From an uncultured Collinsella sp. (GTDB taxonomy: Bacteria > Actinomycetota > Coriobacteriia > Coriobacteriales > Coriobacteriaceae), in the NCBI GenBank assembly GCA_902494605.1, contig CABUUG010000118.1:1-5679 (forward strand): DNA of 5,679 bases, given 5' to 3'. Made by a program: the position numbers and the translations under genes. The notes under the pieces were generated by a model. That model had not been told where the DNA came from and ran no database searches. It was given only the letters and a program-made list of their open reading frames with translations. Positions 1 to 4,921 of this stretch are shown here, in pieces (within the stretch, counting starts at the first letter, position 1; every line of letters starts with the position of its first letter).

Positions 1-142
1 GGAATCCGGGGGCGGGACGGGGACTTCTCTCCGGAATATTCCGCAGGACGCAAAGAGGCTCCGCAGCGCGAGCGCGATGCGGAGCCTCTTTGCATGTCCG
101 AGGACGTTCCGGAGAGAAGCCCCCGTCCCGCCCCCGGATTCC
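1..142 (-). repeat. Long stem-in-stem inverted repeat, probable groEL terminator
   Basis: The outer arms 1-36 and 107-142 pair over 36 positions with one exception, 23/120. That pair is A-C on the plus strand but U-G on the minus strand, so the helix is unbroken only in RNA read in the groEL direction. Inside it, 50-65 and 78-93 form a perfect 16-bp stem. Pairs 46-49/96-99 extend it past a 2-nt bulge, and a small G/C-rich hairpin caps the loop. The structure starts 27 nt past the groEL stop codon. I infer transcription termination or 3'-end protection of the groESL message. There is no clear U-tract, so it is not a textbook intrinsic terminator. The left arm begins at the first base of the window, so the repeat may extend further. 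Confidence 0.7.
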
Positions 143-169
143 CGGTGGGAGTTCTAGACCTTGTCGGCC

Positions 170-1807
170 TTAGTACATACCGCTGCCCTGCTGACCAGCG
201 GTAGCAGCAGCGATAGCGTCCTCAAGCTGAGTGTTCTTGGGCACATCGGAGACAGTAGCCTCGGTGATGAGAATCAGGCTGGCGACAGAAGCAGCGTTCT
301 GCAGGGTGACGCGGCTGACCTTGACGGGGTCGAGGACGCCCATCTCGATCATGTCGCCCCACTCGCCGTTGGCAGAGTTGAGACCCTGGCCGGCAGGCAG
401 CTCGGCAACCTTGTCGACCACGACAGCGCCCTCAAAGCCAGCGTTCTTGGCGATGGTAGCGACCGGAGCGGTCAGAGCCTTCTTGACGATGTCGACGCCG
501 ATCTTCTCCTCGGGGTCGTCGATTTCGACAGCGTCGAGCGCAGGAGCAGCGTCCATGAAGGCGACGCCACCGCCGGCGACGATGCCCTCCTCGACAGCAG
601 CGCGGGTAGCCTGCAGGGCGTCCTCGACGCGGTGCTTGATCTCCTTGAGCTCGGACTCGGTAGCAGCGCCGACCTTGATGACGGCAACGCCACCGGAGAG
701 CTTGGCCAGGCGCTCCTGGAGCTTCTCGCGGTCGAAGTCAGAGGTGGTGTTCTCCATCTCGCCCTTGATCTGAGCGATACGAGCGTCGATGGCCTCCTTG
801 GAGCCAGCGCCGCCGACGACGACGGTGTTGTCCTTGGAGATGGTGACGGACTTAGCGGTACCGAGCATATCGGCGGTGATGTCAGCGACCTTCACGCCCA
901 GCTCGTCCAGGGCAGCCTGGCCACCGGTGAGGACGGCGATGTCCTCGAGGATGCGCTTGCGGCGATCGCCGTAGCCCGGGGCCTTGACGGCGCAGACGTT
1001 GAGGGCGCCACGGATCTTGTTGAGGACCAGGGTAGGCAGAGCCTCGCCGTCGATGTCCTCAGCGATGATGAGCAGGCCACGGCCAGCGCGCTGGACAGCC
1101 TCGAGAACGGGCATGATGTCCTGAACGCTGGAGATCTTCTGGTCGGTGATGAGGATGTACGGATCCTTCATCACGGCCTCCATGCGGTCGTTGTCCGTGA
1201 CGAAGTAAGCGGAGACATAGCCCTTGTCGAACTGCATGCCCTCGACGGTGTCGATGGTGATGTCGAACGTCTGGGAATCCTCGACGGTGATGACGCCGTC
1301 CTTGCCCACGACCTCCATGGCTTCGGCGATCTTCTCGCCGACCTCGGGGTCACCAGCGGAGATGGTGCCGACGGAAGCGATCTGCTCCTTGGTCTCGACC
1401 GGCTTGGCCTGCTTCTTCATCTCGGCGACGGCGGCGTTTACAGCCTTGTCGATGCCGCGACGGATGGCCAGCGGGTTGGCGCCAGCGGCGACGTTGCGCA
1501 GACCGTCGTTGACGATAGCCTGAGCGAGCAGGGTTGCGGTGGTGGTGCCGTCACCCACGGTGTCGTTGGTCTTGGTGGCGACCTCCTTCACCAGCTGGGC
1601 ACCCATGTTCTCGATGTTGTCCTCGAGCTCAATCTCCTTGGCGACGGAAACGCCGTCGTTGGTGATGGTCGGGGCACCGAACGTGCGCTGCAGCGCAACG
1701 TAGCGACCCTTGGGGCCCATGGTGACGGTAACGGCGTCGGCCAGAGTGTTGACGCCCTTGGCGAGCTTAGCGCGGGCATCGGTGTTGAACGTAATGTTCT
1801 TTGCCAT
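170..1807 (-). CDS. groEL: Chaperonin GroEL (Hsp60, 60 kDa subunit)
   Basis: The 545-residue product is the subunit of the double-ring cytoplasmic chaperonin, which encloses non-native proteins and folds them in an ATP-driven cycle with GroES. The full family length is present. Visible landmarks are the start MAKNITF, the nucleotide-binding GPKG at 31-34, ITNDG near 48-52 with D51, the ATP-site motif VGDGTTT at 84-90 with D86, VEDAL with D396 (equivalent to the catalytic Asp398 of E. coli GroEL), and the AGGG turn at 411-414. The C-terminus is short, ending GQQGSGMY, without the long GGM repeats of E. coli. The ATG at 1805-1807 is preceded by GGAGG at 1818-1822, about 10 nt away, and the stop is TAA at 170-172. 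It lies 96 bp downstream of groES and is probably co-transcribed with it. No broken motif is seen. Confidence 0.98.
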   Translation of the reverse strand: MAKNITFNTDARAKLAKGVNTLADAVTVTMGPKGRYVALQRTFGAPTITNDGVSVAKEIELEDNIENMGAQLVKEVATKTNDTVGDGTTTATLLAQAIVNDGLRNVAAGANPLAIRRGIDKAVNAAVAEMKKQAKPVETKEQIASVGTISAGDPEVGEKIAEAMEVVGKDGVITVEDSQTFDITIDTVEGMQFDKGYVSAYFVTDNDRMEAVMKDPYILITDQKISSVQDIMPVLEAVQRAGRGLLIIAEDIDGEALPTLVLNKIRGALNVCAVKAPGYGDRRKRILEDIAVLTGGQAALDELGVKVADITADMLGTAKSVTISKDNTVVVGGAGSKEAIDARIAQIKGEMENTTSDFDREKLQERLAKLSGGVAVIKVGAATESELKEIKHRVEDALQATRAAVEEGIVAGGGVAFMDAAPALDAVEIDDPEEKIGVDIVKKALTAPVATIAKNAGFEGAVVVDKVAELPAGQGLNSANGEWGDMIEMGVLDPVKVSRVTLQNAASVASLILITEATVSDVPKNTQLEDAIAAATAGQQGSGMY

Positions 1808-1903
1808 GGTAGGTAATCCTCCAAAAGAAATGTGACTCGCGTCGCCGCTTCCGAGTCCTATGCGGCGGGCGCGTTCAAAGACGAATCAGAGATTCTGACG
1901 AGA
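1808..1903 (-). other. groES-groEL spacer with groEL ribosome binding site
   Basis: This 96-bp spacer has no terminator-like structure, which supports one groES-groEL transcript. On the minus strand GGAGGAT at 1816-1822 is the groEL Shine-Dalgarno sequence. Just after the groES stop, two short hairpins overlap and cannot form together: 1883-1887 with 1891-1895, and 1886-1890 with 1894-1898, each with 5 bp and a 3-nt loop. A further 6-bp stem, 1834-1839 with 1852-1857, lies closer to groEL. These are weak and may be chance. Confidence 0.5.
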
Positions 1904-2197
1904 CTAGGCCTCGACGACAGCGTAGATGTCGTCGGCGCGCATCAGCAGATACTTCTCGCCGTCGACCTTGACCTCGTTGCCACCGAACTTACCGTAGATG
2001 ACAACGTCACCGACCTTGACGTCCATGGGGATGCGCTCACCCTTGTCGTTGACCTTGCCGGCGCCAACGGCAACGATGGTGCCGCGCTGCGGCTTCTCCT
2101 GGGCGTTGCTGGCGATGTACAGACCAGAAGCGGTCTTCTGCTCGGCCTCGTCGGGCTTGACCAGAACACGATCTGCAAGCGGCTTCAAAGACGACAT
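1904..2197 (-). CDS. groES: Co-chaperonin GroES (Hsp10)
   Basis: The 97-residue product is the subunit of the heptameric lid that caps the GroEL ring and closes the folding chamber. Length and sequence match the family throughout: the LKPLADRVLVKPDEAE opening at 4-19, the mobile loop around 17-34 with GLYI at 25-28 as the hydrophobic GroEL-binding tripeptide, then EKPQRGTIVAVGAGK, the KVGDVVIYGKFGG core and a YLLMRADDIYAVVEA C-terminus. Residue 29 is Ala where many relatives carry Pro; this is a minor variation. The ATG at 2195-2197 has a strong AGGAGGAG Shine-Dalgarno sequence at 2204-2211, about 8 nt upstream. The stop is TAG at 1904-1906. It is the first gene of the groESL operon, directly behind a candidate control region that may include an HrcA operator. 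Confidence 0.98.
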   Translation of the reverse strand: MSSLKPLADRVLVKPDEAEQKTASGLYIASNAQEKPQRGTIVAVGAGKVNDKGERIPMDVKVGDVVIYGKFGGNEVKVDGEKYLLMRADDIYAVVEA

Positions 2198-2322
2198 GCT
2201 TGTCTCCTCCTTTTTGGGCCGCGCGGTTATACCACGCGAATTAACCCTTTTTGTTTGCGTACGCGTTGAATGGTACCCACGAATGGCGGGTTATACAACA
2301 TGGAGTCAAAAAATCTTATTTT
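2198..2322 (-). promoter_or_regulatory. Probable groESL promoter and 5' leader
   Basis: This region is AT-richer than its surroundings and directly precedes groES. Read on the minus strand it contains two TATAAC boxes. One is at 2290-2295. The other, at 2226-2231, is preceded by TGG, giving an extended -10 form. No strong -35 lies at proper spacing: a TTGACT at 2304-2309 is only 8 nt from the first box. The second box falls within a possible 7-bp hairpin (2221-2237, one G-U pair) just ahead of the Shine-Dalgarno sequence. Further up, 2307-2314 and 2318-2325 form a perfect 8-bp A/T-rich dyad with a 3-nt centre. A promoter must lie here or a little upstream; which box is used cannot be decided by reading. 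Confidence 0.5.
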
Positions 2323-2349
2323 TTGGCACTTAGATTTTCTGAATGCCGG
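2323..2349. promoter_or_regulatory. CIRCE-like dyad, candidate HrcA operator
   Basis: The sequence is TTGGCACTT, a 9-nt spacer, then GAATGCCGG. CIRCE is a 9-9-9 inverted repeat bound by the HrcA repressor upstream of groESL and dnaK operons. Against a GC-rich actinobacterial form (CTGGCACTC, N9, GAGTGCCAG), recalled from memory, it matches 14 of 18 arm bases with exact spacing. Against the classical TTAGCACTC form it matches 12 of 18. Only 5 of 9 arm positions are self-complementary, so it is a degenerate site. It sits about 126 bp before groES, just upstream of the first TATAAC box. Caution: the right half is also part of the outer arm of the neighbouring palindrome, so the resemblance could be chance. 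Confidence 0.4.
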
Positions 2350-2545
2350 AGGATAACTTAGCGATGCCTCCCGTGTGGCTCCGGAGGGGCGGGGCATAAG
2401 GTTTCCTGCTCGGGCAGTCCTGCTCGCACGAAGGCCACATTAAGTGGCCTTCGGCTCGTGCGGAACTCGCGATAAACCTTATGCCCCGCCCCTCCGGAGC
2501 CACACGGGAGGCAGGTTAACTAATTCGGTCCCGGCATTCAGAAAA
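2335..2545. repeat. Giant nested palindrome upstream of groESL
   Basis: Three nested stems share one centre. The outer stem pairs 2335-2349 with 2531-2545 (15 bp, perfect). After an internal loop of 15 and 17 nt, the main stem pairs 2365-2404 with 2474-2513: 40 bp without one mismatch. Inside, 2425-2438 pairs with 2444-2462 (14 bp with a 5-nt bulge) around the 5-nt loop ATTAA. The left linker carries the 8-mer CCTGCTCG twice, at 2405-2412 and 2419-2426. The plan and the GGGGCGGG-rich arm resemble the structure at 1-142. No open frame or transposase is inside. It could be an extragenic palindrome, a MITE-like element, a bidirectional transcription barrier or a structured RNA. The structure is certain; the function is unknown. 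Confidence 0.8.
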
Positions 2546-2601
2546 GTCAGTGCAGCAAAATGGCGATGCGGATAGGAACGTGGGCATGGTTTTCGCTGCG
2601 C

Positions 2602-2634
2602 GCACGGGTCCCCTGGGGAGCGCCGTGCATTTTT
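2602..2634 (+). terminator. Terminator-like hairpin, plus strand
   Basis: GCACGG at 2602-2607 pairs with CCGTGC at 2623-2628, enclosing a small TCCCC/GGGGA dyad at 2609-2619, and is followed at once by ATTTTTG. The form fits a rho-independent terminator for plus-strand RNA, but no plus-strand gene ends here. The hairpin overlaps the left arm of the 2622-2861 inverted repeat, so it may be a part of that repeat instead. Confidence 0.3.
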
Positions 2635-2861
2635 GGGAGTATTCAGCAAGCCAGGACGGCTGCATACACGCCGGACACACCATATTGGTCCCAAGGACGC
2701 CTTCGACCGGCGATTTGAGTCGGCAGGTAAACCCCGTCAGGACAAAAAGGCATGCTTCGCGCCGCGCCGGACCCCAAAATGACGTCGACCTCCACAATGC
2801 CACCCGACTGCAGCGGCACCGGCAGAGCTCGCGGTGCTGAATACTCCGTTTTTTGCACGGC
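2622..2861. repeat. Imperfect 27-bp inverted repeats bounding 186 bp
   Basis: The arms are 2622-2648 and 2835-2861. In inverted orientation a 13-bp block (TGCTGAATACTCC) and a 7-bp block (GCACGGC) are identical, while the 7-bp centre between them differs (CAAAAAT against GTTTTTT), giving 20 of 27 matched. Weaker similarity continues inward, with TGCAGC-G-type matches near 2652-2663 and 2808-2820. This suggests an old inverted duplication or two opposed copies of an intergenic repeat. The plus-strand segment just before the right arm can form an 8-bp stem, 2814-2821 with 2832-2839. No coding content is evident. Confidence 0.6.
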
Positions 2862-2972
2862 ACGGGCGGGGGTACATCAGGATCAGGAAGAATATCCCAG
2901 CCTTTTTATGCAATCTGTAATGGGAAGTATGCAAAACACCAAGAGATAGCATTGCTGGTGTCCAAATTGAGC

Positions 2973-2998
2973 GCGGGGCAGCAGCACCTCCGCCCCGC
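2973..2998. repeat. Small GC hairpin
   Basis: GCGGGGC at 2973-2979 pairs perfectly with GCCCCGC at 2992-2998 around a 12-nt loop. It lacks a T-tract on either side, so it is not called a terminator. It lies downstream of the amidohydrolase terminator and could be a back-up structure or chance. Confidence 0.35.
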
Positions 2999-3044
2999 AC
3001 CCAAATCCAACAGAGCAGGGACGCTCATGGCGGATCCCCACCAA

Positions 3045-3097
3045 AACGCAAACGCGGCTCGAGCGCCATCCCAAAATAGGCTGCCCGAGCCGCGTTT
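3045..3097 (-). terminator. Terminator of the amidohydrolase gene
   Basis: A perfect 12-bp stem pairs 3050-3061 with 3086-3097 and starts 18 nt past the TAA of the minus-strand amidohydrolase gene. Two or three more pairs (3063-3065 with 3082-3084) can form inside the 24-nt loop. In the minus direction the stem ends in TTT and continues GCGTTTT, a broken U-tract. Position and form fit a rho-independent terminator. It should keep hydrolase transcription out of the groESL control region. Confidence 0.65.
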
Positions 3098-3115
3098 AAC
3101 GGTACGACATGAATA

Positions 3116-4753
3116 TTAGCGCTCGTAAATCAAGTTGCCTGCCAGGTAGGTGGCCTGAACTTTTGTGGCCTGGAGGTCTTGGGGGTCAACGGTGAGCGGG
3201 TTTTGGTCCAGGACTACCAGGTCGGCATACTTGCCGGGCTCCAAGCTGCCGAGGTTTTGTTCGTCGCCCGCTGCATAGGCGCTGCCCAGGGTGTAGTTGC
3301 GCAGGGCTGTTGCTGCATCGATGCGCTCGCTCGGTAACCAGCCGCCCTCGGGCCAGTGGCTTTTGGGGTCCTGGCGCGTGATAGCCGTGTAGAGCACGTT
3401 CATGCTGGTAACAGCTGTGATGGGGCTGTCGGTACCGAAGGCTTGGCGAATGCCGCGCTGCTTATAGGTTGCGAACGGCCACATGATGCGGCTGCGCTCC
3501 AGGCCCAAATCGCGCTCCGGACCACCCGGATCGAGTGTGATGTGGCAGGGCTGGCTCGAGGCAACCACGTCGAGCTTGCGCAGGCGGTCGATGTCCTCGG
3601 GCAGAAGGTTCTCCAGATGCTCGAGCGTGTTATGACCGCGTTGGGGCAGGCCGTACAGATCGGCCGCTTCCTCGAAGATATCGAGCGCGGCATGGATGGC
3701 ACCGTCGCCGATGACGTGGATGCGCACGGTGTGGCCGCGCTCCGCAGCCGCCAGAACTAGCTTGCGCATGCGCTCGGCGGGAACCGTCAGACGGCCCTGG
3801 TCGCCCGGGAAGCGCGGATTGGTATAGGACTCGGTGAGATATGCCGTGTGTTCGCTCGACACGCCGTCGAAGAACTGCTTAAAACCAGGCGCCGAGAGCA
3901 GCGCGTTGCTCGCGTAGCGGGTCTGCAGCTCTTCCAAGCGCGACTGGTCATCCAGCAGCGTGGGGAACAGATGGGCTCGGATGCCCAACTTGCCAGCTGC
4001 CTGCAGTTTGTCGTAGACGTCGTCGCGGATAAAATCGCAGCCCGGCATGGGCATGAGCGACATATCGCATATCGAGGTGATGCCCTGCTCGGCCATACGC
4101 CTCATTTGATCGGCGTAAGCGCTTGCGATGCGATCCTCGCCCAGCCACTCAAGGCAGCGCGGTAGCAGCTGCATGGCAGCCGCCTCGTGAGCAATGCCCG
4201 TGAGCTCGCCGTTTGCGTCCTTGTCGTAGCTGCCGCCCGCCGGCGGCTCGCTGTCGCGCGTGACGCCGAGCGCCTCGAGTGCACGGCTGTTGAGCCAAAG
4301 CGTGTGCCCGTCGCCCGAATACATAACGCAGGGACGATCGGGGAATGCCGCATCGAGCGACGCCTTGGTAGGATGCTCGGGCGGGTCCCAACGGTAGTCG
4401 CGCCAGCCCTGCGTCACAACCCAAGCGTCGTCGGGCAGGTCCTGGGAAAACTCGAGCGCATGTTGCACCAGCGCCGCCTCGGACGTGCCCATATCCATGA
4501 GCATGTACGGCGAGGAACCGACCGAGGTATGGAAGAAGTGCAGATGAGCGTCATGGAAACCGGGGCAGACAAACTGCTCGCCGTAGTCGATAACCGACGT
4601 AGCGGCAGGAGCGGCGGCGATCACGTCATCGGGCGCACCGACTGCGACGATACGGTCGCCTGCGATGGCAATCGCCAGCTCGCGGGCGGTATCGATGCCG
4701 TCTTGCGCGGTAAAGACGTTCTTGGAGCGGATAATCCGATCGATATGTTGCAT
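3116..4753 (-). CDS. YtcJ-type metal-dependent amidohydrolase
   Basis: The 545-residue product belongs to the amidohydrolase superfamily, amidohydrolase_3 / YtcJ-like branch, whose members hydrolyse amide or related C-N bonds with one or two metal ions in a TIM barrel. Landmarks: the metal-binding PGFHDAHLH at 64-72 (H70, H72), K292 in the FKQFFDGV block, H346 in RIHVIGDGAIH, H379 in NTLEHL, and D442 in the GTDSP block. The C-terminal small domain has the usual LGSLEPGKYADLVVLD at 501-516. No signal peptide is seen, so it is probably cytoplasmic. Start choice: three in-frame ATGs lie at 4753, 4759 and 4765. I prefer 4753, which has GGGGA about 5 nt upstream; the others add only 2 or 4 residues. 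The stop is TAA at 3116-3118. The substrate cannot be read from sequence. It is divergent from an M20 hydrolase, and a terminator follows it. Confidence 0.93.
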   Translation of the reverse strand: MQHIDRIIRSKNVFTAQDGIDTARELAIAIAGDRIVAVGAPDDVIAAAPAATSVIDYGEQFVCPGFHDAHLHFFHTSVGSSPYMLMDMGTSEAALVQHALEFSQDLPDDAWVVTQGWRDYRWDPPEHPTKASLDAAFPDRPCVMYSGDGHTLWLNSRALEALGVTRDSEPPAGGSYDKDANGELTGIAHEAAAMQLLPRCLEWLGEDRIASAYADQMRRMAEQGITSICDMSLMPMPGCDFIRDDVYDKLQAAGKLGIRAHLFPTLLDDQSRLEELQTRYASNALLSAPGFKQFFDGVSSEHTAYLTESYTNPRFPGDQGRLTVPAERMRKLVLAAAERGHTVRIHVIGDGAIHAALDIFEEAADLYGLPQRGHNTLEHLENLLPEDIDRLRKLDVVASSQPCHITLDPGGPERDLGLERSRIMWPFATYKQRGIRQAFGTDSPITAVTSMNVLYTAITRQDPKSHWPEGGWLPSERIDAATALRNYTLGSAYAAGDEQNLGSLEPGKYADLVVLDQNPLTVDPQDLQATKVQATYLAGNLIYER

Positions 4754-4921
4754 GGACATCCCCATCTCTGGCAGGAAATTCAACACCCCCGAGTGTACTC
4801 CCCCGCCCTTGTAACAAAACCCCAAGCGGCAAACGGCAACTTTACCAGCCCTAGCGGCAGGTGGCATACTGGAGAGAGCCTGTACGATTTTGCGATCAAC
4901 CCAGCAAGGAGCAAATCGACC
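4754..4921. promoter_or_regulatory. Divergent promoter region between the two hydrolase genes
   Basis: Both hydrolase genes are transcribed outward from this 168-bp spacer. A plus-strand candidate for the M20 gene is TTTACC (4841-4846), an 18-nt spacer, then CATACT (4865-4870). Its Shine-Dalgarno sequence AAGGAG is at 4906-4911, 10 nt before the ATG. A minus-strand candidate for the amidohydrolase gene is TACACT at 4792-4797 with TTTTGT 17 nt upstream. Both promoters are weak matches to the sigma-70 consensus. No clear operator dyad was seen. Confidence 0.4.

Larger units (their letters stand above)
2546..3044. other. Gene-free stretch between palindrome and amidohydrolase terminator
   Basis: About 500 bp with no gene I can support. 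Short open frames occur on both strands (for example minus 2516-2863 and plus 2752-2949). They overlap each other, lack Shine-Dalgarno sequences and match no family I recognise. Visible contents are the terminator-like hairpin at 2602-2634, the inverted repeat pair bounding 2622-2861, two minus-strand TTGCATA copies at 2907-2913 and 2928-2934, a 6-bp stem pairing 2936-2941 with 2956-2961, and a 7-bp GC hairpin, 2973-2979 with 2992-2998. Base composition is less G/C-biased by codon position than in the flanking genes. It may be decayed repeat DNA, or it may encode a small RNA. Confidence 0.5.

Noticed and set aside
161..1816. 551-codon open frame on the plus strand, exactly opposite groEL
   Set aside because: It is the antisense shadow of groEL, kept open by strong G/C codon bias. 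The product is a low-complexity Asp/Leu/Gly-rich string, of the kind sometimes mislabelled in databases as NAD-specific glutamate dehydrogenase. It has no Shine-Dalgarno sequence.
1832..2269. 145-codon plus-strand frame opposite groES
   Set aside because: Antisense shadow of groES with the same low-complexity Asp/Leu/Val composition and no ribosome binding site.
2304..2309. TTGACT as the -35 box of the groESL promoter
   Set aside because: The only good -10 downstream, TATAAC at 2290-2295, is 8 nt away instead of about 17. At the proper spacing the sequence is CCATTC, a poor -10.
2198..2560. HAIR operator (HspR site, CTTGAGT-N7-ACTCAAG)
   Set aside because: No match to this dyad was found upstream of groES.
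2622..2861. Transposon or insertion sequence bounded by the 27-bp inverted repeats
   Set aside because: Only 186 bp lies between the arms, there is no transposase frame, and no target-site duplication is visible next to the arms.
2516..2863. 115-codon minus-strand frame and overlapping short frames on both strands
   Set aside because: No Shine-Dalgarno sequence, no recognised domain, odd Cys/Arg-rich composition, and overlap with inverted repeats. They look like chance frames through repeat DNA; a decayed gene cannot be excluded.
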